From: Streptomyces sp. NBC_01465
Lineage (GTDB): Bacteria > Actinomycetota > Actinomycetes > Streptomycetales > Streptomycetaceae
Reading direction: 5' to 3'
Assembly: GCF_036227325.1 (NCBI RefSeq)
Contig: NZ_CP109467.1
Location: 4,650,001 to 4,714,000, forward strand
DNA: 64,000 bases
In this document: positions 35,019-43,112 of the stretch, in pieces
Position numbering within the stretch: the stretch's first letter is position 1
How the letters are laid out: each line of letters begins with the position of its first letter
Position numbers and translations under genes: made by a program
Notes under the pieces: generated by a model
Seen by the model: the letters and a program-made list of their open reading frames with translations, nothing else
Told to the model about the DNA's origin: nothing
Database searches by the model: none

Positions 35019-35037
35019 GTTGGTAAGGCTTCGCTAA
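35019..35037 (-). promoter_or_regulatory. candidate DmdR/DtxR-type iron box
   Basis: Read on the - strand the sequence is TTAGCGAAGCCTTACCAAC. It matches the 19-bp actinobacterial iron-box consensus TTAGGTTAGGCTAACCTAA at 12 positions, including the left TTAG. It lies directly upstream of the siderophore-type permease operon, where such a box is expected. The right half is degenerate. Confidence 0.6.
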
Positions 35038-35069
35038 GTCTAAGCAGTGGGGCAGGAGAGGATGGAGGC

Positions 35070-35693
35070 ATGGCTACGCAACCGCTCACGGTCGGCTTCG
35101 ACCTCGACATGACCCTGATCGACTCGCGCCCCGGCATCCGTGCCGCGTACGAGGCCTTCTCCGCCCACACCGGCACCTACATCGACGCCGAACTGGCGGT
35201 CACCCGCCTCGGTCCGCCCCTGGAGCAGGAGCTCGCCGAGTGGTTCCCGGCCGACAAGATCGCGGAGATGGCGGACCTGTACCGCGAGAGGTATCCCACA
35301 TTCGCGATCGAGGGAACGCTCGCGATGCCCGGCGCCCGCGAGGCGGTCGCGGCGGTCCAGGCCCACGGCGGCCGCGCGATCGTCGTCACGGCGAAGTACG
35401 AGCCGAACGCCAAGCTCCACCTCGACCACCTGGGCATCGACGCGGACGCGGTGATCGGCAGCCTCTGGGCGGAGCGCAAGGCGGAGGCGCTGCGCGAGCA
35501 CGGCGCGAGCGTGTACGTCGGCGACCACACCGGCGACGTACGCGGTGCGCACACGGCGGGCGCGCTCGCGGTCGGCGTCCCGACGGGACCCATCAGCGCG
35601 GACGAGCTGCGCGAGGCGGGCGCGGAGGTGGTCCTGACGGACCTGACCGAGTTCCCCGCCTGGCTGAAGAGCTACGTGGCCGAGCGCGCCTGA
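35070..35693 (+). CDS. HAD-superfamily phosphatase (phosphoglycolate phosphatase-like)
   Basis: The 207-aa protein carries the complete HAD motifs: FDLDMTLID (nucleophile and acid/base Asp), VVTAKYE, a conserved Lys (WAERKAEAL) and VGDHTGDV. A helical cap follows motif I. It is a small-molecule phosphatase of unassigned substrate. It is divergent from the siderophore permease operon and overlaps a convergent small gene at its end by 22 bp. Confidence 0.85.
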   Translation: MATQPLTVGFDLDMTLIDSRPGIRAAYEAFSAHTGTYIDAELAVTRLGPPLEQELAEWFPADKIAEMADLYRERYPTFAIEGTLAMPGAREAVAAVQAHGGRAIVVTAKYEPNAKLHLDHLGIDADAVIGSLWAERKAEALREHGASVYVGDHTGDVRGAHTAGALAVGVPTGPISADELREAGAEVVLTDLTEFPAWLKSYVAERA

Positions 35694-35920
35694 CGGCGCT
35701 GGTACGCGACCGACCGCAGCACCCCGGCCGCCGCGACGACGAACCCGACGCCCATCAGCATGCAGACCGCGTACGCGATCGAAGGGAACGGATCGGTCCC
35801 CAGGAAGAGCGGTGCCACCGTGACCAGCGTGGCGACGGCCCCGACGAAGAAGATGATCGCCCCGGCCTGAACCAGCCGGTCACCGGCACGGACCTCGGAG
35901 GGATTGGTTTCGGTACTCAC
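35672..35920 (-). CDS. small hypothetical membrane protein
   Basis: The 82-aa protein has two transmembrane helices (about 17-41 and 47-69) with a basic C-terminal end. No family is recognised. It is convergent with the HAD phosphatase and divergent from the cold-shock gene. Confidence 0.6.
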   Translation of the reverse strand: MSTETNPSEVRAGDRLVQAGAIIFFVGAVATLVTVAPLFLGTDPFPSIAYAVCMLMGVGFVVAAAGVLRSVAYQRRQARSAT

Positions 35921-35955
35921 CCGGTCAGGGTAGTTCCCTGCCCGCAGGACCCATA

Positions 35956-36006
35956 CTCTGGACGGTGGCGGGTCGGTGATGCGACCCGCTGTAGTGCTAT
36001 CCAGAG
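35956..36006 (+). promoter_or_regulatory. nested double stem upstream of the cold-shock gene
   Basis: An inner perfect 8-bp stem, 35968-35975 (GCGGGTCG) with 35982-35989, is enclosed by a perfect 7-bp stem, 35956-35962 (CTCTGGA) with 36000-36006. The element ends 34 nt before the GTG start. Cold-shock mRNAs often carry long structured leaders, so an RNA control element is plausible. It could instead be DNA dyads at the promoter. Confidence 0.5.
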
Positions 36007-36040
36007 CCGTTTTCTACGAGTACGAGGACGAGGACAGACG

Positions 36041-36424
36041 GTGCCTACCGGCAAGGTCAAATGGTTCAACAGCGAGAAGGGCTTCGGCTTCCTCTCCCGT
36101 GACGACGGCGGTGACGTCTTCGTCCATTCCTCCGTGCTCCCGTCCGGTGTCGACGCCCTCAAGCCCGGCCAGCGCGTGGAGTTCGGTGTGGTCGCAGGCC
36201 AGCGCGGTGACCAGGCGCTTTCGGTGACGATCCTCGACCCGACGCCCTCGGTGGCCGCGGCCCAGCGCCGCAAGCCCGACGAACTGGCGTCCATCGTCCA
36301 GGACTTGACGACGCTCCTGGAGAACATCACTCCGAGCCTGGAGCGGGGCCGCTACCCCGACAAGGCGTCCGGCGCGAAGATCGCGGGCCTGCTGAGGGCG
36401 GTCGCGGACCAGCTCGACGTGTAA
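36041..36424 (+). CDS. cold-shock domain protein with C-terminal extension
   Basis: The 127-aa protein has an N-terminal cold-shock domain with RNP1 KGFGFLS and RNP2 VFVHSS, then a helical extension of about 55 residues (DELASIVQDLTTLLENITPSL). It binds single-stranded nucleic acid. The extended form is a known actinobacterial variant, about twice the length of CspA. GTG at 36041 follows GAGGACAGAC. A strong terminator follows the gene. Confidence 0.93.
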   Translation: MPTGKVKWFNSEKGFGFLSRDDGGDVFVHSSVLPSGVDALKPGQRVEFGVVAGQRGDQALSVTILDPTPSVAAAQRRKPDELASIVQDLTTLLENITPSLERGRYPDKASGAKIAGLLRAVADQLDV

Positions 36425-36437
36425 CCCGTCACTTCCG

Positions 36438-36477
36438 AGTGGGCCGGGGCAGAGTACGTACTCTGCCCCGGCCCACT
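36438..36477. terminator. perfect 40-bp palindromic terminator
   Basis: Positions 36438-36457 (AGTGGGCCGGGGCAGAGTAC) are followed at once by their exact reverse complement at 36458-36477, then TTT. The RNA would form an 18-bp stem with a 4-nt loop. It lies 14 bp after the cold-shock gene and can act as a rho-independent terminator. Confidence 0.92.
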
Positions 36478-36517
36478 TTGCGTAGCCATGTCAACAACAC
36501 TCCGCTACGATCGCGGC

Positions 36518-36592
36518 GTGATCCTTCTGGTGAGCCGACGGCACGTAGACCTCGGCCGAGTCACCACCTCAGGTTGTTGCCCGGCCATCTGA
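36518..36592 (+). CDS. short leader peptide of the SRRHVDL type (24 aa)
   Basis: A 24-codon ORF starts with GTG and contains LLVSRRHVDLGRV, then a tandem Cys pair near the end (GCCPAI). Actinobacterial leader peptides with a (S)RRHVDLxRV core and terminal Cys residues are known upstream of sulfur-metabolism and other genes. They are thought to control expression of the downstream gene by sensing cysteine supply during translation. Here the downstream gene encodes a secreted protein of unknown function, 91 bp on. Confidence 0.65.
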   Translation: MILLVSRRHVDLGRVTTSGCCPAI

Positions 36593-36683
36593 CCGGCCCG
36601 CCTGCACCTTCCGCGCGCTTCGACGCGCCCCTTCCTGCCTTCGTACCGCGTTCCCTGCCTCCTGCTCAGGACAAGGACCCGCC

Positions 36684-38129
36684 ATGCCCTTCCTCCCGCG
36701 CGCCCTCGTGCGCCCGGCCGCCCTGACCGCTGCCCTCCTGGGCCTCGTCGCCGGGGCCGTCTCCGCCTCGGCCGCATCCCCCGAGTACGGCCCGCTGCCG
36801 CCCCGCAACCCGGCCACCGCCGCCAACGGCACCGCCACGATGCACGGCGACAGCGCCTCCAGCGACACCACCCCGTACGCGGGACCCGGCACGGGGTCGG
36901 TCACCGCATCCCGTACGGCACTCGCCTCCGCCTGCCCCACCGTCGTGATCGGCGACGACGGCTACCCCGTCACCCTCTGCACGACGATCTTCGGCCAGAC
37001 CCCCACCGTCCACCTCCTCGACCCGGGCAACGGCGCCGACCTCGCCTCGCTCGCCCTCCCCAAGGGCAGCCTCTTCGGCGGCGTCTACGCCTACCTCGAC
37101 CAGGACAACGCCCTCGTCGCGGTCGACGGCGACGACAACCTCCTCCGCATAGGCCACCACCGCACCTCCTCCGGCTGGCAGTTGACGGTCGACCAGTCCA
37201 CCCCGCTCGCCTCCGCACTCCCCGAGGGCGACAACGTGGTCGGCCTCAGCCCCGGCTGGAACGGTCACATCTGGTTCGCGACGACCGGCGGCGTCATCGG
37301 TACGGTCGACACCGGTACGGGAGCGGTGCACACGATCAGCACCGGCGAAGAGGTCCAGAACAGCATCTCGACGATCCCCGGCCGCACGGCGGTCGCGACC
37401 GCGCACGCGCTGTACGTCCTGACCGAGGCCCCGGACGGCACCCCGCAGATCAGCTGGCGCGCCCCGTACGACCGAGGCCCCGCCCGCAAGCCCGGCCAGC
37501 TCAGCTGGGGCACGGGCGCGACGCCCAGCTTCTTCGGCCCGGGAGACGGCACGGAGTACGTCACGATCACGGACAATGCGGCCCCGCACGAGAACCTGCT
37601 GGTCTACCGGGTCGCGGACGGCACGACCCCGGTCTGCTCGATCCCCGTGCTCACCCAGTACGCGGCGAGCGGCACGGAGGACGCGGTGATCGCGTCGGGC
37701 CGCAGCGTCTTCGTCACGAACACCTACGGCTACCCGTACCCGGCACTCCCCGCCGGAGCCCCCGCCAGCCAGCCGTCGTCGGCGTCCTTCGACGGCGGCC
37801 TGACGCGGGTGGACGTCAACGCGGAGGGCACGGGCTGCTCGGTGGTGTGGAACAGCACGGTCAAGTCGGCGGCGCTGCCCCGGCTTTCACTGGGCGACAA
37901 CAAGATCTACACGGTCACGGTGACGGGCCCGACGGACTCGGTGGGCGCACAGACCTTCGCGAGCTACGCGTACGGAGTCCTCGACCCGGCCACCGGCAAG
38001 CAGATCGCGCGCACGGCCCTGGGCATCGGCCTGCTGTTCAACCCGCTGCAGATGACGGGCACAACGGGCCCGGACGGCACGCTCTACCAGGGCACGGAGA
38101 CGGGAGTGGTGAGGATCAGACGAAGCTGA
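36684..38129 (+). CDS. secreted beta-propeller-like protein of unknown function
   Basis: The 481-aa protein starts with a signal peptide (MPFLPRALVRPAALTAALLG..., cleaved near ASA at about 30). The rest is rich in short beta strands with recurring G-x-I/V-W/Y and DG turns (HIWFATTGGVIGTVD, GTEYVTITDNAAP, TLYQGTETGVVRI), as in PQQ- or WD-type propellers. Four or more Cys may form disulfides. A leader peptide ORF upstream suggests control by translation attenuation. No catalytic motif is recognised. Confidence 0.75.
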   Translation: MPFLPRALVRPAALTAALLGLVAGAVSASAASPEYGPLPPRNPATAANGTATMHGDSASSDTTPYAGPGTGSVTASRTALASACPTVVIGDDGYPVTLCTTIFGQTPTVHLLDPGNGADLASLALPKGSLFGGVYAYLDQDNALVAVDGDDNLLRIGHHRTSSGWQLTVDQSTPLASALPEGDNVVGLSPGWNGHIWFATTGGVIGTVDTGTGAVHTISTGEEVQNSISTIPGRTAVATAHALYVLTEAPDGTPQISWRAPYDRGPARKPGQLSWGTGATPSFFGPGDGTEYVTITDNAAPHENLLVYRVADGTTPVCSIPVLTQYAASGTEDAVIASGRSVFVTNTYGYPYPALPAGAPASQPSSASFDGGLTRVDVNAEGTGCSVVWNSTVKSAALPRLSLGDNKIYTVTVTGPTDSVGAQTFASYAYGVLDPATGKQIARTALGIGLLFNPLQMTGTTGPDGTLYQGTETGVVRIRRS

Positions 38130-38162
38130 GGGCATTAGGCCCGAGGGGCGGGCTGTATCTTC

Positions 38163-38595
38163 ACGCCGCTCTCGCACTGCTTCGCAGGCTTCGAGCGGCT
38201 GCGCCGGACTCCGTCCGCCGACCCGGTCCGGTCGGTGTCCGGTTCAGACGAACGCGAGCGCGGCAGTTTCCTGACGCCGCTCTCGCACTGCTTCGCAGGC
38301 TTCGAGCGGCTGCGCCGGACTCCGTCCGCCGACCCGGCACGGGCGGTGTCCGGTTCAGACGAACGCGAGCGCGGCAGTTTCCTGACGCCGCTCTCGCACT
38401 GCTTCGCAGGCTTCGAGCGGCTGCGCCGGCCTCCGACCGCCGACCCGGTCCGGTCGGGGTCCGGCTCAGACGAACGCGAGCGCGGCAGTTTCCTGACGCC
38501 GCTCTCGCACTGCTTCGCAGGCTTCGAGCGGCTGCGCCGGACTCCGTCCGCCGACCCGGTCCGGTCGGGGTCCGGCTCAGACGAACGCGAGCGCG
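38163..38595. repeat. 111-bp tandem repeat, about 3.9 copies, at the 3' end of mqnD
   Basis: The junction ACGCCGCTCTCGCACTG recurs at 38163, 38274, 38385 and 38496, exactly 111 bp apart. The copies differ by a few substitutions (for example GGTCCGGTCGG versus GGCACGGGCGG). Each unit includes a copy of the last mqnD codons and stop (TCAGACGAACGCGAGCGC on the + strand), and the final partial copy is the real gene end. It is thus a tandem duplication of the mqnD 3' end and downstream DNA. 111 is divisible by 3, so reading frames run through, but no start signal supports a gene. Confidence 0.9.
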
Positions 38596-39428
38596 TCCGG
38601 GGCCAGCGGCGGCACAAGCCCCTCCGCCGCGGCCCGCGTCAACAACCCGCGTACCGCCGCATATCCGTCCTCGCCCAGATCAGCCGTGAACTCGTTCACG
38701 TACAGCCCGATGTGCTGGTCCGCGACCGACGGGTCCATCTCCTGGGCGTGCTCCGTCACGTACGGGCGCGACGCCTCCGGGTCGTCCCAGGCCATCCGTA
38801 CCGACGTGCGGATGGCCTGCGCCAGCTCGCGCAGCTTCTCCTCGCCCAGCGAGCGCTTCGCGATGATCGCGCCCAGCGGGATCGGCAGCCCGGTCGTCGA
38901 CTCCCAGTGCTCGCCCATGTCGGCGAGGGAGTGCAGCCCGTAGTTCTGGTACGTGAAGCGCGCCTCGTGGATGACCAGACCCGCGTCGACCTTGCCGTCG
39001 CGCACCGCCGGCATGATCTCGTGGAACGGCAGCACCACGATCTCGCCGACCCCGCCCGGCACCACATCGGCCGCCCACAGCCGGAACAGCAGATACGCCG
39101 TCGAGCGCTCACTCGGCACCGCGACGGTCTTGCCGGTGAGGTCGACCCCGGCCTCCCGCGTCAGCACCAGCGGCCCGCAGCCCCGCCCCAGCGCGCCGCC
39201 GCACGGCAGCAGCGCGTACTCCTCGAGGACCCACGGCAGCACCGCGTACGAGACCTTCAGGACGTCCAGCTCGCCGCGCTCGGCCATGCCGTTCGTGATG
39301 TCGATGTCCGCGAAGGTGACGTCGAGCGCGGGCGCGCCCGGCACGCGGCCGTGGGCCCAGGAGTCGAAGACGAAGGTGTCGTTGGGGCAGGGCGAAAAGG
39401 CGATCTGCAGCGGCTGCGTCTCAGTCAT
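38577..39428 (-). CDS. mqnD: 1,4-dihydroxy-6-naphthoate synthase, menaquinone futalosine pathway
   Basis: The 283-aa protein has a periplasmic-binding-like fold without a signal peptide and the family opening IAFSPCPNDTFVFDSWAHG. MqnD converts cyclic de-hypoxanthine futalosine to 1,4-dihydroxy-6-naphthoate, a late precursor of the menaquinone ring, in the cytoplasm. Its 5' end overlaps the end of mqnB by 8 bp. The 111-bp tandem repeat begins inside its last codons, so the normal downstream DNA has been duplicated. Confidence 0.93.
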   Translation of the reverse strand: MTETQPLQIAFSPCPNDTFVFDSWAHGRVPGAPALDVTFADIDITNGMAERGELDVLKVSYAVLPWVLEEYALLPCGGALGRGCGPLVLTREAGVDLTGKTVAVPSERSTAYLLFRLWAADVVPGGVGEIVVLPFHEIMPAVRDGKVDAGLVIHEARFTYQNYGLHSLADMGEHWESTTGLPIPLGAIIAKRSLGEEKLRELAQAIRTSVRMAWDDPEASRPYVTEHAQEMDPSVADQHIGLYVNEFTADLGEDGYAAVRGLLTRAAAEGLVPPLAPDALAFV

Positions 39429-40050
39429 GACTGTTCCAACTCTCCAATACCGGTGGGAACTTCCCGAAGGCCTCCGTCAACGCGGCCAGCGCGTCCCCGA
39501 TGCGCCAGGCGTCCCGGTCGCGCGGGCCCACCGCGTTGGAGATCGCGCGCACCTCCAGCGCCGGAAGCCCGTGCTGGTGCGCCGCCTCGGCGACCCCGAA
39601 GCCCTCCATCGCCTCGGCGACAGCGCCCGGGTGCGCGGTGAGCAGGGCGGCGGCACGCTCAGCTGTCCCGGTCACCGTGGAGACGGTGAGGACGGTGCCG
39701 GTGGCCGCTCCGGTGGCGCCGGCGAGGCCGCGTACGAGATCCGCGGGCGGCCGGTGCTCCACCGCACCGAAGCCCAGCTCGGTGACCGGGACGAACCCGT
39801 CGGGGGTCTCGGCGCCCAGGTCCGCGGCGACGATCGAGTCCGCGAACACGACGGAGCCGAGCGGGACGCCGAAGCCGCCGCCGATCCCGGCGGAGATCAC
39901 CAGGTCGTACGTACCGAGCGCGAGGGCCGTCGCGGTCGCGGCGGCAGCGGCGGCCGGACCGACCCCGGCCGCGACGACGTCGAAGGCCCCGGACGCGCGC
40001 GTGACCGCGTCCCGCTCAGCGGGGACCGCGGTCACGACGAGAATGCGCAT
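39421..40050 (-). CDS. mqnB: futalosine hydrolase
   Basis: The 209-aa protein belongs to the MTA/SAH nucleosidase fold (VVTAVPAERDAV at the N-terminus, SAGIGGGFG, MEGFGVAEAA, ISNAVGPRDRDAWRIGDAL). MqnB splits futalosine (or aminodeoxyfutalosine) into de-hypoxanthine futalosine and the base. It is encoded just before mqnD, with an 8-bp overlap, and the two act two steps apart in the same pathway. The remaining mqn genes lie elsewhere. Confidence 0.92.
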   Translation of the reverse strand: MRILVVTAVPAERDAVTRASGAFDVVAAGVGPAAAAAATATALALGTYDLVISAGIGGGFGVPLGSVVFADSIVAADLGAETPDGFVPVTELGFGAVEHRPPADLVRGLAGATGAATGTVLTVSTVTGTAERAAALLTAHPGAVAEAMEGFGVAEAAHQHGLPALEVRAISNAVGPRDRDAWRIGDALAALTEAFGKFPPVLESWNSHD

Positions 40051-40059
40051 GGGTACGGG

Positions 40060-40539
40060 TCAGGCGTCCTTCTGGAGCTCGAACGACCACAGGCCGGTCA
40101 CCTTGGCGCCGGTGCCCGCCACGATGCTGATCTTCGCGGTCTTCGGGGTCGCACCGGTCTGCTGGTCCGGCTGGAAGAAGTTCCGGCCGCTGGTGGACCA
40201 GTAGGTCTTCTTGCTGGACTCGGTCGCCGGCTGGCCGTTGACCAGGAGCGTCCAGCCCTTGTCCGCGATGTCCGGGTCGACGCCCAGGTGCAGGGTCTCG
40301 TCCGGGTCGACCTTGACGGTCTTGATGTCCTTGTCCTGCAGGCAGCTCTGGAGCTTGGCGGTGTCCAGCTTCTTGCCGTCGTTGTAGCAGGAGGCCTGAC
40401 TGTTCACCGATTCGCGGCCGATCGTCACGGTCGCCAGGGGCGTCGGCTTGTCGCAGGCGGACAGGACGAGGAGTCCGGCGGACACGGCGCCGAGTGCGGC
40501 GACGGCGCGACGGCGCTTGGAAGAGAACGCAACGGTCAT
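40060..40539 (-). CDS. DUF2771-family lipoprotein
   Basis: The 159-aa protein has a basic N-terminus, a hydrophobic segment and the lipobox VLSAC with Cys29. The mature part contains two further Cys residues (SCYNDGK..., QSCLQDK) and a small beta domain (WTLLVNGQPA...YWSTSGRNFF). DUF2771 lipoproteins are found in streptomycetes, often beside mqnB and this MFS gene. The role is unknown. It is exported to the outer face of the membrane. Confidence 0.82.
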   Translation of the reverse strand: MTVAFSSKRRRAVAALGAVSAGLLVLSACDKPTPLATVTIGRESVNSQASCYNDGKKLDTAKLQSCLQDKDIKTVKVDPDETLHLGVDPDIADKGWTLLVNGQPATESSKKTYWSTSGRNFFQPDQQTGATPKTAKISIVAGTGAKVTGLWSFELQKDA

Positions 40540-40566
40540 GGGGCGAAGGCTATCGGTCGTCCCAGC

Positions 40567-41922
40567 TCACGCCACGCGGGGGTGCGGCGTGCCGCGCCGC
40601 GCCGCCGCAAGGAGCCCTCGTACGGTCGCGAAGAAGCCCGTGGCGACCAGTGCAGCAGCCACCGACATGCCCAGGACGCCGTTGAGCGGCAGCGCGATTC
40701 CGATCGCACCGCCCAGCACCCAGGCGACCTGGAGCAGCGTCTCGGAGCGGGCGAAGGCCGAGGTCCGGACCTCCTCGGGCACGTCGCGCTGGATCATCGC
40801 GTCCAGCGACAGTTTGGCGAGGGCCTGGCAGAGGCCTGCGGTCGCGCCCAGGACGGCCACCATCACCGGCGAGAAGAAGACCGCGGCGATGATCGCCGCG
40901 CTCATCGCGACGGCCAGCATCGTGGCGATGATCAGCTCCGGGCCCCGCGACTTCAGGGAAGCCCCCGCCGCCGTGCCCAGCGCGTTGCCGACCCCGGCCG
41001 AGACGCCGACGACGGCGAGCGAGACGGCGGCGCTCTGCCCGGCCAGGGGATGGACCCGGAGCAGAAAGGCGAGAAAAAAGATCAGGAATCCCGAGAGCGC
41101 CTTGAGCGAGGCGTTGGCGGCCAGCCCGTTGACGACGGACGGACCGACCGTGCGCAGACCGGGCTTCTGCACCCCCGCGTCGCCTACCTTGACCAGTTGC
41201 GCCCGGCGCTCGCCCTTCGCGGAGTCGACCTTGTGGGGGAGCGTGAAGGCCAGGAACGTACCGACGACGAAGACGGTGAAAGCCCCATAAAGCGGCCAGG
41301 GCGGTCCGACGTGTTGCAGCGCAGCCCCGATCGGCGCGCCGATCGCCGTCGCGAGCAGCCCGGCGAGCGTCACTCTCGAATTGGCTTTGACCAGCGAGAA
41401 CTTGGGTGGGAGAAGCCGTGGGACGACGGCACTCCTGACCACGCCGTACGCCTTGGACGCGACCAGCACCCCGAGCGCGGCCGGATAGAGCTCGAGCCCG
41501 CCCGTCGCCACCGCGCCCGACATCATCAGCGCGAGCAGCGCCCTGGCCAGCATCGCGCCGGCCATCGCGGCGCGGCGGCCGTGCGGGAGCCGGTCGAGGA
41601 GCGGGCCGATGACCGGGGCGAGCAGGGTGAAGGGCGCCATCGTGATGGCGAGGTAGAGGGCGACGCGGCCGCGGGCCTGGTCGGTGGGGACGGAGAAGAA
41701 GACCGTGGAGGCGAGGGCGACCGTCACCATGACGTCGCCCGCGCTGTTCACCGCATGGAGTTCGATCAGTTTTCCGAGGCCCGACTCGCCCGCTCCGTGG
41801 GCGTGCGTGGCCTTTCTGATCCCTTTTGCCGTACCGGTGAAGGGCAGGTGCAGGGCGCGTCCGACCGCCCGGCTCGCCCTGCGAACCGGGCCGATCTCAT
41901 CGGCCGACCTTGCGGTTGCCAC
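40567..41922 (-). CDS. MFS-family membrane transporter
   Basis: The GTG at 41922 gives 451 aa with about 12 helices, after a 50-residue basic cytoplasmic N-terminus. GPLLDRLPHGRRAA matches the MFS loop 2-3 motif. The centre is rich in Gly/Ala helices (LGVLVASKAYGVVRSAVVPRLLPP). A much longer frame upstream is an artefact of high GC. Transporters of this subfamily lie next to DUF3027 in Streptomyces. The substrate is unknown. Confidence 0.8.
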   Translation of the reverse strand: MATARSADEIGPVRRASRAVGRALHLPFTGTAKGIRKATHAHGAGESGLGKLIELHAVNSAGDVMVTVALASTVFFSVPTDQARGRVALYLAITMAPFTLLAPVIGPLLDRLPHGRRAAMAGAMLARALLALMMSGAVATGGLELYPAALGVLVASKAYGVVRSAVVPRLLPPKFSLVKANSRVTLAGLLATAIGAPIGAALQHVGPPWPLYGAFTVFVVGTFLAFTLPHKVDSAKGERRAQLVKVGDAGVQKPGLRTVGPSVVNGLAANASLKALSGFLIFFLAFLLRVHPLAGQSAAVSLAVVGVSAGVGNALGTAAGASLKSRGPELIIATMLAVAMSAAIIAAVFFSPVMVAVLGATAGLCQALAKLSLDAMIQRDVPEEVRTSAFARSETLLQVAWVLGGAIGIALPLNGVLGMSVAAALVATGFFATVRGLLAAARRGTPHPRVA

Positions 41923-42198
41923 CCCGTCATAGTGCCCCAAGCCCCACCGACCCGAACCGGGATTCGGACGTGCAGGTGGGCGGGGAGCTGATGAGGAGGT
42001 AGCGTGCGTAGCGCGCCACCGGCGGTCGTCTCTGGCCGCGCGCCTCTCCGGCATCCCGCAGAATGGGTAGGAAAAAGGCGCGCCCCGGACAGGTCGGGCG
42101 CGGACGTCGACGCGGCCCTCTGGTCCGCTCCGCCCGCAGCTCGCAGTCGATGTTCGTCCGGCGCACCCGTGAGACGGCGTAGGAGAGAAGCGAGACCT

Positions 42199-43110
42199 GT
42201 GAGTGCTGCGACGACGAGAAGCCGTACCCCTGACCGTCTGTGCGCCGAGGCGGTAGACCTTGCCCGCGAGGCGGCCGAAGAGGCTGCCTTCCCGGGGGTG
42301 GTCGGCGAGCATGTGGCCGCCGTCGCCGAGGGCGACCGGGTGGTCACGCACTATTTCGAGTGCAAGGAAATGGGCTACCGGGGCTGGCGCTGGGCGGTGA
42401 CGGTGGCCCGGGCGTCCCGGGCGAAATTCGTCACGCTCGACGAGACGGTGCTGCTGCCGGGACCCGATGCGCTGCTGGCGCCCGAATGGGTGCCGTGGAG
42501 CGAACGGCTGCGGCCGGGCGACATGGGCCCGGGGGACCTGCTGCCGACGGAGGCGGAGGACCTGCGGCTGGAGCCCGGGTACTCGGGCGAGGACGCCCCG
42601 CCGCCGAACTCCGTCGTCTCCGAGGAGCTCGCCTCGCGGGTCGAGGCGGAGGACGCGGAGGTCGTGGAGCGGGTGGACGTGCCCCTGCGCGGGTCGATCG
42701 CCTCGGTCGCCGAGGAGCTCGGCATGCGGCGGGCGCGGGTGCTGTCGCGGTACGGGCTGCATGTGGCGGCGGACCGCTGGGACGAGTCCTTCGGAGCGAA
42801 GACGCCGATGGCGCAGGCTGCGCCGGCGACGTGCGTCTCGTGTGCGTTCATGGTGCCGCTGACGGGGTCGCTGAGCCAGGCCTTCGGGGTCTGCGCGAAC
42901 GAGTTCGGTCCGGCGGACGGGCATGTGGTCTCGCTCTCGTACGGCTGCGGGGGGCACTCCGAGGCGGCGGTCATGCCGGCGCCGATGCGGCCGGCGCCGC
43001 TGGTTCTGGACTCGACGGCGGCGGATCCGTTCGCCCTTCGGCCGGACCCTGAGGGCGGCTCGGTGGACTTGGCGGACGCGGCGGGGTCGGAGGACCTGGG
43101 TCACTCGTGA
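42199..43110 (+). CDS. DUF3027-family protein
   Basis: The 303-aa soluble protein opens with CAEAVDLAREAAEEAAFPGVVGEHVAA and contains HYFECKEMGYRGWRWAVTVARA, hallmarks of DUF3027, then a Cys-containing C-terminal domain (ATCVSCAFMVPL, GVCANEF, SYGCGGHSEAAV). The CxxC arrangement may bind a metal. The DELGxRRARVLSRYGLHVAADRWD stretch looks helical. GTG at 42199 follows AGGAGAG. The 276-bp gap to the divergent MFS gene should hold both promoters, and no other element is seen there. Function unknown. Confidence 0.82.
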   Translation: MSAATTRSRTPDRLCAEAVDLAREAAEEAAFPGVVGEHVAAVAEGDRVVTHYFECKEMGYRGWRWAVTVARASRAKFVTLDETVLLPGPDALLAPEWVPWSERLRPGDMGPGDLLPTEAEDLRLEPGYSGEDAPPPNSVVSEELASRVEAEDAEVVERVDVPLRGSIASVAEELGMRRARVLSRYGLHVAADRWDESFGAKTPMAQAAPATCVSCAFMVPLTGSLSQAFGVCANEFGPADGHVVSLSYGCGGHSEAAVMPAPMRPAPLVLDSTAADPFALRPDPEGGSVDLADAAGSEDLGHS

Positions 43111-43112
43111 CC

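Noticed and set aside
38163..38595. CRISPR array
   Set aside because: Units are 111 bp and direct, with no conserved short repeat and unique spacers, and no cas genes are present.
38135..38617. A 160-codon repetitive protein over the tandem repeat
   Set aside because: It stays open only because the unit is 111 bp; there is no ribosome binding site, and the repeat derives from the mqnD 3' end.
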